Of a DNA stretch of 38,802 nucleotides, positions 22,468 through 31,629 are shown in pieces. Both the position numbers and the translations under genes were made by a program. The notes beneath the pieces are model-generated. The model was not told where the DNA came from. It saw only the letters and a program-made list of their open reading frames with translations, and did not search any database. The DNA comes from Limnohabitans sp. WS1 (lineage in GTDB: Bacteria > Pseudomonadota > Gammaproteobacteria > Burkholderiales > Burkholderiaceae_C): NCBI RefSeq assembly GCF_003063265.1, contig NZ_NERU01000027.1, positions 1 through 38,802 of the forward strand, written 5' to 3'. The first letter of the stretch is position 1. Each line of letters opens with the position of its first letter.

Positions 22468-24864
22468 ATGCTGTCTGAATTTTCCCCGAACACTTCTTCC
22501 CCCTTGCTCGCCCAGCTCAACGATGAGCAATACCGTGCCGTGGCCTTGCCACCCGAGCACGCGCTGATTTTGGCGGGGGCCGGTTCGGGCAAGACGCGCG
22601 TGCTGACCACGCGCATTGCCTGGCTTTTGCAGACCTCGCAGGTTTCACCCGGCGGCATTTTGGCGGTGACCTTCACCAACAAGGCCGCCAAAGAGATGAA
22701 GCTGCGCCTGCAGGCCATGTTGCCGGTCAATGTGAACGCGATGTGGATTGGCACTTTCCATGGTCTGTGCAACCGGTTTTTGCGGGCGCATTACCAGTTG
22801 GCGGGCTTGCCGCAGACGTTTCAGATTTTGGACACACAAGACCAGCTGTCGGCCATCAAGCGCCTGTGCAAGCAATTCAATGTGGACGAAGACCGCTTCC
22901 CCCCGAAGCAGGTGCAGTATTTCATTTCCGGTTGCAAAGAGGACGGCCAGCGCCCGAATGACGTCCCGGTGCGCGACGACGAGACCCGCCGCAAGGTGGA
23001 GCTGTACCAGCTGTACGAAGAACAGTGCCAGCGCGAAGGTGTGGTGGATTTTGGCGAGCTGATGCTGCGCTCGTATGAGTTGCTGCGTGACAACGTGCAT
23101 GTGCGCGAGCATTACCGCCGCCGTTTTCGCCACATCCTGGTGGATGAGTTTCAGGACACCAACAAGCTGCAATACGCCTGGCTCAAGCAGCTGGCGGGTT
23201 TGCCGGGCGAGGGTGGTGAATGTGCCATCTTGGCCGTGGGCGACGACGACCAGAGCATTTACGCCTTTCGCGGAGCCCGTGTGGGCAATATGGCCGACTT
23301 TGTGCGCGAGTTCCAGGTGCAGCACCAGATCAAGTTGGAGCAAAACTACCGCAGCTTCAGCAACATCCTCGACTCGGCCAACCAGCTGATCAGCCACAAC
23401 AAAACCCGTTTGGGCAAAACCCTGCGCACAGACCAGGGTGCGGGCGAGCCGGTGCGGGTGGTCGAATCGCCGTCTGACTTTGCCGAGGCGCAGTGGCTGG
23501 TGGAAGAGCTGCGCCAATTGGTCAAACAAGACGGTTTTGAGCGCAAGGAAGTGGCGCTGCTGTACCGCAGCAACGCCCAAAGCCGGGTGCTGGAAACCGC
23601 GCTGTTCAATGCCGGTTTCCCTTACAGGGTGTATGGCGGTTTGCGCTTTTTTGAGCGTGCAGAGATCAAGCACGCGCTGGCCTATTTGCGCCTGATGGAG
23701 AACCCCAACGACGACACCAGCTTTTTGCGGGTGGTCAACTTTCCGCCGCGCGGCATTGGCGCACGTTCCATTGAGCAGCTGCAAGACGCGGCCCGCGCCG
23801 CAGGCTGTTCGCTGCATGACGCGGTGAGTGCCACCACCGGCAAGGCAGGGGCCAATCTGGCCGCCTTTGTGGCCATGGTCGATGTGCTGCGCGAGCAGAC
23901 TGAAGGGCTCACGCTGCGCGAGATCATCGACTTGGTGCTGGACAAGACTGGTTTGGTCAACCACTACCGCGCCGAAAAAGAAGGCGCGGACCGGGTGGAG
24001 AACTTGGAAGAACTGGTCAACGCCGCCGAGAGCTTTGTGACCCAAGAGGGCTTTGGCCGCAGTGCGGTGGCCTTGCCACAAGGCTTGTCGCAAAGTCCCG
24101 CCAGTCAGGGTTTGAGTGGCGATGCGCCAGCAGCCACGGACGAATTCATCGAAGACGGTGTGATCATGAGCCCCTTGGCGGCCTTTCTCACCCATGCGTC
24201 GCTTGAAGCGGGCGACAACCAGGCGCAAGCGGGCGAAGACGCGGTGCAACTCATGACCGTGCACGCCAGCAAGGGCTTGGAGTTTGACGCGGTGTTCATC
24301 ACAGGACTCGAAGAAGGTCTGTTCCCGCACGAAAACGCCATGAACGACTTTGACGGCTTGGAAGAAGAGCGCCGCCTGATGTATGTGGCCATCACCCGTG
24401 CCCGCAAGCGCCTGTACCTGAGCCATTCGCAAACCCGCATGCTGCATGGCCAGACCCGCTACAACCTCAAAAGCCGCTTTCTGGAGGAGTTGCCTGAAGA
24501 GTGCCTGAAGTGGGTGACCCCCAAAAATGGTGGCTTCTCTAACCTGGGCAGCGCGGGGGGCGGGGGATCTGGCACCTCGGGCGGCGGCTGGCCACAAACC
24601 CCGGCTTTTAACCGCCACGCCCGGCCGGCCTGGGGCCAAAGCAGCTTGAGCACCGAAACCTACAAAAGCCCCCCCGTTCCGGTGCAAAAAGCCGCACCCG
24701 AGCATGGCATCGTGGCGGGTAAAAATGTGTTCCACACCAAGTTCGGCGAGGGCAAGGTCTTGGCTGTGGAGGGGGTGGGTGTCGATGCCCGTGCCCAGGT
24801 CAACTTTCTACGCCATGGTGTGAAATGGCTGGCGCTGAGCGTGGCCAAACTCACGGTGGTGTGA
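22468..24864 (+). CDS. uvrD: UvrD/PcrA-type superfamily 1 DNA helicase
   Basis: A 798-residue 3'-5' DNA helicase for nucleotide excision and mismatch repair. Motifs in order: Q motif LNDEQYRAVALPP, Walker A AGAGSGKTRVL (residues about 35-42), Ia TFTNKAAKEM, II LVDEFQDTN, III AVGDDDQSIYAFRGA, IV EQNYRSFSNIL, V LMTVHASKGLEFD and VI YVAITRARKRLYL. A glycine-rich linker (SAGGGGSGTSGGGW) separates the core from a C-terminal tudor-like tail (FHTKFGEGKVLAVEGVG) that in PcrA/UvrD contacts RNA polymerase. The ATG at 22468 matches the family start; the frame is open 57 bases further upstream. Confidence 0.95.
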   Translation: MLSEFSPNTSSPLLAQLNDEQYRAVALPPEHALILAGAGSGKTRVLTTRIAWLLQTSQVSPGGILAVTFTNKAAKEMKLRLQAMLPVNVNAMWIGTFHGLCNRFLRAHYQLAGLPQTFQILDTQDQLSAIKRLCKQFNVDEDRFPPKQVQYFISGCKEDGQRPNDVPVRDDETRRKVELYQLYEEQCQREGVVDFGELMLRSYELLRDNVHVREHYRRRFRHILVDEFQDTNKLQYAWLKQLAGLPGEGGECAILAVGDDDQSIYAFRGARVGNMADFVREFQVQHQIKLEQNYRSFSNILDSANQLISHNKTRLGKTLRTDQGAGEPVRVVESPSDFAEAQWLVEELRQLVKQDGFERKEVALLYRSNAQSRVLETALFNAGFPYRVYGGLRFFERAEIKHALAYLRLMENPNDDTSFLRVVNFPPRGIGARSIEQLQDAARAAGCSLHDAVSATTGKAGANLAAFVAMVDVLREQTEGLTLREIIDLVLDKTGLVNHYRAEKEGADRVENLEELVNAAESFVTQEGFGRSAVALPQGLSQSPASQGLSGDAPAATDEFIEDGVIMSPLAAFLTHASLEAGDNQAQAGEDAVQLMTVHASKGLEFDAVFITGLEEGLFPHENAMNDFDGLEEERRLMYVAITRARKRLYLSHSQTRMLHGQTRYNLKSRFLEELPEECLKWVTPKNGGFSNLGSAGGGGSGTSGGGWPQTPAFNRHARPAWGQSSLSTETYKSPPVPVQKAAPEHGIVAGKNVFHTKFGEGKVLAVEGVGVDARAQVNFLRHGVKWLALSVAKLTVV

Positions 24865-24943
24865 ACCGATGCCCGGTGCTGTCCGAGGGCCTGTGGGGTT
24901 CCAGGACGCGACTTTTTGTTGAAACTCAAGGACAAAGACAACG

Positions 24944-25537
24944 ATGACAAAACATTTGGATTTGGGCTGTGGTTTAAAACCGCGCAACCCCTACGGTGCC
25001 GATGCAACTTACGGATGCGATGTGCGCGACATCGACTTGGCGGTGGAAAAAATTGGCTTTGATTACAAGCGTGTCAATTTGGTGGTGGAGCCCATTCCCT
25101 ACCCTGACAATTTTTTTGACTCGGTCTCGGCCTTTGATTTTCTGGAGCACATTCCCAGGCAAATGGTCTTGCCCAATGGCGAGGTGAGCAACCCCTTCAT
25201 CAACATCATGAGCGAGATTCACCGGGTGCTGGTGCCGGGTGGGCGTTTGTTGGCCTTCACGCCCGCCTACCCCAGAGTGGAAGCCTTCACCGACCCCACC
25301 CATGTGAACTTCATCACCGATCAAACACACGAGTACTTTGTGGGGCCCCAGCCCAGCGGCGCCATGTACGGTTTTAAGGGGGCTTTTGAGGTCTTGCAAG
25401 TGCGTTGGGAAGCCCCTGCCAATGTTTATGATTTGAACCAACCGTCTTGGCGCAAAACCCTGCGACGCTGGCACCGTGAACTGTTGCGTGGCGGCATGGC
25501 CCATGTGCTTTGGGAATTCGCAGCGATTCAAAAATAG
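24944..25537 (+). CDS. Class I SAM-dependent methyltransferase
   Basis: A 197-residue Rossmann-fold methyltransferase. SAM motif I is HLDLGCGLKPRNPYG at the very N-terminus, the acidic residue after strand 2 is in YGCDVRDIDL, and motif IV region is PYPDNFFDSVSAFDFLEHIP. The segment HRVLVPGGRLLAFTPAYP is the typical strand 5 region. The acceptor is unknown; sugar or lipid methyltransferases of this shape are common near cell-envelope genes but nothing here fixes that. An AAGGACAAAG stretch 6-16 bases before the ATG may serve as ribosome site. Confidence 0.85.
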   Translation: MTKHLDLGCGLKPRNPYGADATYGCDVRDIDLAVEKIGFDYKRVNLVVEPIPYPDNFFDSVSAFDFLEHIPRQMVLPNGEVSNPFINIMSEIHRVLVPGGRLLAFTPAYPRVEAFTDPTHVNFITDQTHEYFVGPQPSGAMYGFKGAFEVLQVRWEAPANVYDLNQPSWRKTLRRWHRELLRGGMAHVLWEFAAIQK

Positions 25538-25604
25538 GCCCTGTTGGCCTCATTGAGGCCCCAGGCAGTTCAAGCTTTATTCACATTCAAACCAGAGAGC
25601 TTTC

Positions 25605-26081
25605 ATGAAAATCACCAAAGACACCGTTGTCACCATGCACCACAAAGTGGTGAACGCTCAAGGCCAATTGCTCGACAAGACACAAGAGCCCACGGCTTAC
25701 CTGCATGGCGGGTATGACAACACTTTTCCCAAAATTGAAGAAGCACTCGAAGGCCAGGAAGTGGGTTTCACCACGACCCTCAAGTTGGCCCCGGCCGACG
25801 CCTTTGGCGAACGCGACGAGAGCTTGGTGCAGACCATTCCCAAGACCGAATTTCCACCGGGTGTGAAAGTGGGTGGGCAATTGCGCGGCCGCACAGCCGA
25901 TGGGCACGAACAGGTTTTTAACGTGCTGAAGATCAAGGGTGACAAGGTCATTCTGGACGGTAACCACCCCTGGGCGGGGCAGCACCTGACCTTGACCTTG
26001 ACCGTTCAGGAAGTGCGGGCCGCTTCAGCCGAAGAGATCACCCACCGCCATGCGCACGGTGCGCACGGCCACCACCACTGA
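25605..26081 (+). CDS. slyD: FKBP-type peptidyl-prolyl isomerase SlyD
   Basis: A 158-residue cytoplasmic FKBP with chaperone activity. The prolyl isomerase part (VVTMHHKVVNAQGQLLDKTQ, YLHGGYDNTFPKIEEALEGQ) surrounds the insert-in-flap chaperone domain (APADAFGERDESLVQ through GNHPWAGQHLTLTLTVQEV). The C-terminal tail is histidine-rich (HRHAHGAHGHHH), the nickel-binding tail of SlyD, shorter than in E. coli. The stop codon abuts the stop codon of the convergent BPSS1780-type gene with no gap (TGA-TCA). Confidence 0.9.
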   Translation: MKITKDTVVTMHHKVVNAQGQLLDKTQEPTAYLHGGYDNTFPKIEEALEGQEVGFTTTLKLAPADAFGERDESLVQTIPKTEFPPGVKVGGQLRGRTADGHEQVFNVLKIKGDKVILDGNHPWAGQHLTLTLTVQEVRAASAEEITHRHAHGAHGHHH

Positions 26082-26882
26082 TCAGTCGGATGCTGCGGGT
26101 GGGCGGCTCGACTCGTCAACCGCTTCGGTTGAAAAGCAATCGCGCACCGAAAACAGCATCGATGTGAAGAACATGGCCGCCACCATCAAGGCCATGGGCA
26201 TGAACACCGCCATCATCAATTGGGGGTCGCCCAGCAAACTGGTGACCAGCAATGAAACGGTGCCTGCAGCCATGAAGACCACAAACCAAACGATGACATA
26301 GACCACAAAGGCTTTCAGATTGCGCCAGCAGGCCATCAGGCTGAAAAAGAGGCTTTTGCCGGCGGGCATGCCATACCAGTGCACCAAAGCCGGGGCATGC
26401 CAGAACATCATCGACAAAGGCAGGTACAGCAGCATCGAGACCCACAAGGCCGCTTGAAACGAGTCTGTGGACACCACTTCAGGCGTCATGGGTGCCCCGC
26501 CAAAATACACTTTGGCAAAGGTTCCGCCGTCCACCAGTGTGGACACCAGCATGACGGCCAGAAAAATCAAGGCATACCACCCCCCCAGATGGAACATGGT
26601 TTTGCGGTGCGCTCCTGCCTTGAAGGCTGAAAACAACACCGAGGGCATGGGGAACTTGCCTTCGCTGGCGATTTGGGTGGCGGCCATCATGCCCAAGGTC
26701 AAGGCCGGCAAAACCACCAAAGCCAAGGCACCGCCAATGAACGGCACAACCGACACCAGGGACACGGTGGCCATGAAAATGAAAAACAGCCCGGACATGG
26801 CCAAAGGTTGACGCCAAAAGGTGCGCATGCCTTGGCGTGCCCATTTGAGGCCAGCACCCGCGGGGACGATGTTCAGTTTCAT
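26082..26882 (-). CDS. BPSS1780 family membrane protein
   Basis: A 266-residue integral membrane protein of the BPSS1780 family found in betaproteobacteria. It begins with the family opening IVPAGAGLKWARQGMRTFWR and has about six hydrophobic segments, including PLAMSGLFFIFMATVSLVSV, then LALVVLPALTLGMMAATQIA, and FMPMALMVAAMFFTSMLFSV. The C-terminus is polar. Function unknown. It starts 4 bases after the thrB stop on the same strand, so they are cotranscribed, an arrangement common in Burkholderiales. The ATG at 26882 is the family start; upstream frame sequence is unrelated. Confidence 0.85.
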   Translation of the reverse strand: MKLNIVPAGAGLKWARQGMRTFWRQPLAMSGLFFIFMATVSLVSVVPFIGGALALVVLPALTLGMMAATQIASEGKFPMPSVLFSAFKAGAHRKTMFHLGGWYALIFLAVMLVSTLVDGGTFAKVYFGGAPMTPEVVSTDSFQAALWVSMLLYLPLSMMFWHAPALVHWYGMPAGKSLFFSLMACWRNLKAFVVYVIVWFVVFMAAGTVSLLVTSLLGDPQLMMAVFMPMALMVAAMFFTSMLFSVRDCFSTEAVDESSRPPAASD

Positions 26883-26886
26883 GGTG

Positions 26887-27849
26887 TTAAAAAAAGGCCG
26901 AGGCCAAAACAGGTTGTTGAATGCGGCCCCGCAGCACCCGCTCGAAATGTGTGGGGTCGTGCGGTTTGAGCATGGACGCTTCGCGGGGGAGATGGTAGTC
27001 CCACAGGCGTGAAATCCAAAAGCGCAAAGCCCCTGCACGCAAAAGGGCAGGCAGCAAGTCCCTCTCAGCGGCGCTCAGGGGCCGCACTTGGTTGTAGGCC
27101 TGCAGCATGGCTTGGGCGCGGTGGGCATCGTGCTCACCACTGGGCAAGTCGATGCACCAGTCGTTCAAGCAAACGGACAAGTCAAACAACCAGGTGTCGA
27201 CGCCTGCGAAGTAAAAATCAAAAAATCCCGTCAGTTGTTCCCCGTCGAACATGACGTTGTCCCGGAACAGGTCGGCATGCACAGGGCCACGGGGCAGGGC
27301 GGCGTAGGCCGCACTTTCGGAAATGTGGTTTTGAAACGCCAACTCGCTGCGCAGCAAAGCGGCCTGCGATTCGTCCATATAAGGCAAGACCACGGGCACG
27401 GTCTCATTCCACCAGGGCAGGCCACGCAAATTGGGTTGGCTGCGGTTGAAATCGGCCCCCGCCAGGTGCATGCGTGCCAACATGTCGCCCACGGCGGCGC
27501 AATGCACGGCTTGGGGTTGCAACTGGCTTTTGCCCGCCAACTTGTTCACCACGGCAGCGGGTTTGCCTTTCAGCGTGAAGAGGATGTCGCCGTCGCGGTT
27601 GGCTGCGGGGTCGGGCACCGGGATGCCCCGACTGGCCAAATGCTTCATCAGGTACAGATAAAAAGGCAGTTGTTCGTGCGTCAGGCGCTCAAACAAAGTC
27701 AGCACGTACTCGCCCTGTGCGGTGGTGGCGAAATAGTTGGTGTTTTCAATCCCCCCCTCAATGCCACGCAAAGCGGTCAAAGGACCGAGGTTCAGGGACT
27801 TCATCAGGACATTGGCCTGGGCTTTGGTGACTTCGGTGAATACCGCCAT
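26887..27849 (-). CDS. thrB: Homoserine kinase, APH-fold type
   Basis: A 320-residue homoserine kinase of the choline-kinase/aminoglycoside-phosphotransferase fold, the ThrB type of Pseudomonas and betaproteobacteria. It makes O-phosphohomoserine for threonine synthesis. N-terminal lobe: EVTKAQANVLMKSLNLGPLT, GGIENTNYFA. The catalytic loop is GPVHADLFRDNVMFDGEQL and the metal-binding segment GFFDFYFAGVDTWLFDL. The ATG at 27849 gives the usual start MAVFTEVTKAQ. It overlaps nothing and leads directly into the BPSS1780-type gene. thrC and hom are not in the window. Confidence 0.93.
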   Translation of the reverse strand: MAVFTEVTKAQANVLMKSLNLGPLTALRGIEGGIENTNYFATTAQGEYVLTLFERLTHEQLPFYLYLMKHLASRGIPVPDPAANRDGDILFTLKGKPAAVVNKLAGKSQLQPQAVHCAAVGDMLARMHLAGADFNRSQPNLRGLPWWNETVPVVLPYMDESQAALLRSELAFQNHISESAAYAALPRGPVHADLFRDNVMFDGEQLTGFFDFYFAGVDTWLFDLSVCLNDWCIDLPSGEHDAHRAQAMLQAYNQVRPLSAAERDLLPALLRAGALRFWISRLWDYHLPREASMLKPHDPTHFERVLRGRIQQPVLASAFF

Positions 27850-28062
27850 GGTTGCAATCGGTGGGCCTGTAGGCTGGCCGGAAGGTGGATGAAAGCGGTG
27901 ATTGTAGGCGGGGGCAGGCAGGCGCTTTTGCAGGCCAGGGCGGTCCTTGGTGTTTGCAGCAGGCACAAAATTCAAGCAACAGGCCCGGCAAGTCCGCACA
28001 AGGCAGGGGTGTGAGCGTGTTAAGTTCTCAAACTTCATGCCCAACGTCAACAGGAGTGACCC

Positions 28063-28521
28063 ATGTCTGACCAACCGTCCGACCGAACGATTCACCTTCA
28101 TCGGGTGCTCAAAACCACACCCGAGAAGGCTTACCGCGCCTTTGTCGAAGCCGATGCGGTCAGCAAATGGCTTCCGCCCTTTGGTTTCACCTGCAAGGTG
28201 CACCACATGGAGCCGCGTGTGGGCGGAACGTTTCGCATGTCGTTTCACAATTTTTCGACAGGCGACGGTCATTCGTTTGGGGGTGAGTACCTCGAATTGG
28301 TCCCCCACGAACTGATCCGCTACACAGACCAGTTTGATGATCCCTGCCTGCCCGGCGTGCTGGAGGTGAACGTGCGCTTCAAGCCTGTGCTGTGCGGCAC
28401 CGAGCTGAGCCTCTCGCAATCGGGCATTCCGGACATGATTCCTCTGGAGATGTGTGTCCTGGGCTGGCAGGAGTCGCTGGCGCAGCTGGCCCATTTGGTG
28501 GAGCCCGACATTCCAGGCTGA
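28063..28521 (+). CDS. SRPBCC family (AHSA1-like) protein
   Basis: A 152-residue START-like ligand-binding protein of the SRPBCC superfamily, AHSA1 subgroup. The start (HRVLKTTPEKAYRAFVEADA, VSKWLPPFGF) and the middle (HHMEPRVGGTFRMSFHN, GGEYLELVPHELIRYTDQF) are typical, and the C-terminal helix GWQESLAQLAHLVEPDIPG closes the cavity. Ligand unknown. A CAGGAGTG site precedes the ATG. polA begins 60 bases downstream on the same strand with its own possible promoter. Confidence 0.88.
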   Translation: MSDQPSDRTIHLHRVLKTTPEKAYRAFVEADAVSKWLPPFGFTCKVHHMEPRVGGTFRMSFHNFSTGDGHSFGGEYLELVPHELIRYTDQFDDPCLPGVLEVNVRFKPVLCGTELSLSQSGIPDMIPLEMCVLGWQESLAQLAHLVEPDIPG

Positions 28522-28569
28522 TCAGCGGCTTTGGCCCACAGTGGCCAGCTGCAGTCGGATGGGTCCGTG

Positions 28570-28575
28570 CACAAT
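28570..28575 (+). promoter_or_regulatory. Candidate -10 element for polA
   Basis: CACAAT ends 6 bases before the polA ATG at 28582, the same spacing as TACAAT at serS and uvrD. No clear -35. A GGGGG run follows and could instead be a short ribosome site. Confidence 0.3.
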
Positions 28576-28581
28576 CGGGGG

Positions 28582-31440
28582 ATGAGCGAAAACACCCCTG
28601 ACACTGCCCCAGCCACTGCCCCCACACCCCCGAGCTTGCTGCTCGTCGATGGCTCCAGCTACCTGTACCGCGCCTTTCATGCCATGCCCGATTTGCGGGC
28701 CGTGCCGGGCGACCCGACGAGTGCCGCCACGGGCGCCATTCGCGGCATGATCAACATGATGGAGCGCTTGCGCAAGGACGTGCCCACCGTCTATGCCGCC
28801 TGTGTGTTCGACGCCAAAGGCCCGACTTTTCGCGACGAGCTGTACCCCGAGTACAAAGCCAACCGCAGCCCCATGCCCGACGACTTGCGCAGCCAAATCG
28901 AGCCCATCCACGAACTGGTGCGCCTGATGGGCTGGACGGTGCTGGACGTGCCGGGCGTGGAAGCCGACGACGTGATCGCCACCTTGGCCCATGTGGCCGC
29001 GCAGCAAGGCATCACCGTGACGGTGTCGAGCGGCGACAAGGACCTGAGCCAGCTGGTCAACGAGCACATCACCATCATCGACACCATGAACGGCAAGGTG
29101 CGCGATGTGGCGGGTGTGACGGCCGAGTTTGGTGTGCCGCCGTCGCTCATGATCGATTACCAAACCCTGGTGGGCGACACGGTGGACAACGTGCCGGGTG
29201 TGGCCAAGGTCGGCCCCAAGACGGCGGCCAAGTGGCTGATGGAATACGGCTCGCTGGACAATTTGATGGTGCACGCCCACGAGATCAAAGGTGTGGCAGG
29301 CGAGAACCTGCGCCAGGCGGTGGACTGGCTGCCCAAGGGCCGCGCCCTGGTGTCCATGAAAACCGATTGCGACCTGAACGGCTGGGTGCCCGATTTGCCC
29401 TCGCTGGCCAGCCTGCACCTGCACGAGCCCGACAAAGACAAGCTGCTGAATTTTTACCAGACCTATGGCTTCAAGGGGCTGGTGCAGTCGCTGGGTGGGG
29501 TCGTGCCTGCGCCTGTGGCCAAAGCCAAAACCGCCAAGCCCAAAGATACGGGCACTGGGGATTTGTTTGGATCGGCAGCTGACGATGAGCCACCAGCAGC
29601 CCCCGAGCTCGACACCGCCGCCAGCTCGGTGCAAGGCGAGTTGAAATACGACACGGTGCTCGACTGGGTCGCATTCGACACTTGGCTGGCCCGCATCGAA
29701 CAAGCCCCGCTCACCGCCATCGACACCGAAACGACCTCGCTGGATGCCATGCGTGCCGAGATCGTGGGCATTTCCCTGAGCGTCAAGCCCGGCGAGGCGG
29801 CCTACATTCCGCTGGCCCACAACGGCCCGGCTGCGCCCGAGCAGCTGCCTTTGGCCGAGGTGCTGGCCAAATTGAAGCCCTGGCTGGAAAACCCGGCTCG
29901 CCTGAAACTGGGCCAAAACATCAAATACGACCGCCATGTGTTTGCCAACCATGGCATCGAGGTGCAGGGCTACGCCCACGACACGATGCTGGAAAGCTAT
30001 GTGCTCGAAGTGCACAAACCGCATGGCCTTTCAAGTCTTGCCGAGCGCCATGTGGGCCGCAAAGGCGTGACCTACGAAGACCTGTGCGGCAAGGGTGCGC
30101 ACCAGATTCCGTTTGCGCAGGTCGATGTGGACAAAGCTGCAAACTATTCGTGTGAAGACTCAGACCAGTGCTTGGACGTGCATTTGGCGCTGTGGCCGCA
30201 GATCGAGGCGCATGCGGGGCTCAAGTACGTGTACGACCTGGAAATCGCCACCAGCGAAGCGCTCTACCGCATCGAGCGCAACGGCGTGCTGATCGACGCG
30301 CCGACCCTGGCCGCACAAAGCCAGGCGCTGGGCGAGCGCATCGTGCAACTCGAAACCGAGGCCTATGAAATCGCAGGCCAGCCCTTCAACCTGTCCAGCC
30401 CCAAGCAGTTGGGCGAGATCTTTTTTGACAAGCTGGGCCTGCCCGTTGTCAAGAAAACTGCCACTGGGGCCCGCAGCACCGATGAAGAGGTGCTCGAAAA
30501 ACTGGCCGAGGACTACCCGCTGCCCGCCCGCATCTTGGAGCACCGCAGTTTGGCCAAGCTCAAGGGCACTTACACCGACAAGCTGGCGCAGCTGGCTTTG
30601 CCGCGAACGGGCCGTGTGCACACGCATTACGCGCAGGCCGTGGCCGTGACAGGCCGCCTGTCGAGCAACGAGCCCAATTTGCAAAACATCCCGGTGCGCA
30701 CCGCCGAAGGCCGCAAGGTGCGCGAGGCCTTTGTGGCCCCGGCAGGCTGCGTGATTGCGAGCGCCGACTACAGCCAGATCGAGCTGCGCATCATGGCGCA
30801 CCTGAGCGACGACGCGGCCTTGCTCAAGGCCTTTCACGAAGGGCTGGACGTGCACAAGGCCACGGCGGCCGAGGTGTTTGGCGGAACGCCCGACACCGTG
30901 ACCAGCGAGCAGCGCCGCTACGCCAAGACCATCAACTTCGGCCTGATTTACGGCATGAGCGCCTTTGGTCTGGCCAAGGCGCTGGGCATCGACAACACCG
31001 CCGCCAAAAACTACATCACCCGCTACTTTGAGCGTTTTGCGGGCGTCAAACACTACATGGACGCCACCCGCGAGCAGGCCAAGGCGCTGGGCTATGTGGA
31101 GACCGTGTTTTGTCGCCGCCTGATGCTGCCCGAGATCAAGAGTCCTAACGGCCCGCGCCGCGCTGGGGCCGAGCGTGCCGCCATCAACGCGCCCATGCAG
31201 GGCACGGCGGCCGATTTGATCAAGCTGAGCATGGTCGCCGTGCAAAAAGCGCTGGACGAACAAGGCAAGGCCACCAAGGTCATCATGCAGGTGCACGACG
31301 AACTGGTGTTTGAAGTGCCCGAGTCAGAAGTCGAGTGGGTGCGCACCGAGGTGCCGCGCATCATGGCGGGGGTGGCCGACCTGAAAGTGCCGCTGCTGGC
31401 CGAAGTGGGCTTTGGTCCGAATTGGGAACAGGCGCATTGA
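28582..31440 (+). CDS. polA: DNA polymerase I
   Basis: A 952-residue DNA polymerase I. Residues about 18-290 are the 5'-3' exonuclease (LLLVDGSSYLYRAFHAM, GVEADDVIATLAHVA, GDKDLSQLVN, helix-hairpin-helix GVAKVGPKTAAKWL). Residues about 355-545 are the 3'-5' exonuclease with its DEDD residues, including AIDTETTSLD, so proofreading looks intact. The polymerase domain has motif A SADYSQIELRIMAHLS, motif B RRYAKTINFGLIYGMSAFG and motif C QVHDELVFE. A low-complexity Ala/Pro/Lys linker sits between the first two domains. The ATG at 28582 is chosen because the family begins shortly before SLLLVDGSS. Confidence 0.96.
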   Translation: MSENTPDTAPATAPTPPSLLLVDGSSYLYRAFHAMPDLRAVPGDPTSAATGAIRGMINMMERLRKDVPTVYAACVFDAKGPTFRDELYPEYKANRSPMPDDLRSQIEPIHELVRLMGWTVLDVPGVEADDVIATLAHVAAQQGITVTVSSGDKDLSQLVNEHITIIDTMNGKVRDVAGVTAEFGVPPSLMIDYQTLVGDTVDNVPGVAKVGPKTAAKWLMEYGSLDNLMVHAHEIKGVAGENLRQAVDWLPKGRALVSMKTDCDLNGWVPDLPSLASLHLHEPDKDKLLNFYQTYGFKGLVQSLGGVVPAPVAKAKTAKPKDTGTGDLFGSAADDEPPAAPELDTAASSVQGELKYDTVLDWVAFDTWLARIEQAPLTAIDTETTSLDAMRAEIVGISLSVKPGEAAYIPLAHNGPAAPEQLPLAEVLAKLKPWLENPARLKLGQNIKYDRHVFANHGIEVQGYAHDTMLESYVLEVHKPHGLSSLAERHVGRKGVTYEDLCGKGAHQIPFAQVDVDKAANYSCEDSDQCLDVHLALWPQIEAHAGLKYVYDLEIATSEALYRIERNGVLIDAPTLAAQSQALGERIVQLETEAYEIAGQPFNLSSPKQLGEIFFDKLGLPVVKKTATGARSTDEEVLEKLAEDYPLPARILEHRSLAKLKGTYTDKLAQLALPRTGRVHTHYAQAVAVTGRLSSNEPNLQNIPVRTAEGRKVREAFVAPAGCVIASADYSQIELRIMAHLSDDAALLKAFHEGLDVHKATAAEVFGGTPDTVTSEQRRYAKTINFGLIYGMSAFGLAKALGIDNTAAKNYITRYFERFAGVKHYMDATREQAKALGYVETVFCRRLMLPEIKSPNGPRRAGAERAAINAPMQGTAADLIKLSMVAVQKALDEQGKATKVIMQVHDELVFEVPESEVEWVRTEVPRIMAGVADLKVPLLAEVGFGPNWEQAH

Positions 31441-31629
31441 AACTCCGTTGAGACATGGGGAAGGCAAACGGCCTGGACATCCTTGCCGAGCCATCACATC
31501 CAAAGGCACATGAGCCCACTGCCTGTTGAATAAGCACCGCGTTCCAGCCCGCATGGAATAAGGGTTTGCACGGATGTCCCCGCGCTTGTCCACAGCTTCA
31601 TGCACAGGAGGGCGGGACAACTTGGGTGT

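Noticed and set aside
22645..24735. Very long open frame antisense to uvrD (and one antisense to polA at 28522-30024)
   Set aside because: Both are shadows of GC-rich codon bias in strongly conserved genes; their translations are His/Arg/Gln-rich and match no family.
25546..25560. GGCCTCA-T-TGAGGCC hairpin between the methyltransferase and slyD as terminator
   Set aside because: Loop is only one base (three if the inner pair opens) and no T tract follows.
31586..31594. TTGTCCACA resembling a DnaA box between polA and the flavoprotein gene
   Set aside because: Only one near-match, no cluster, no AT-rich unwinding region and no dnaA/gyrB context.
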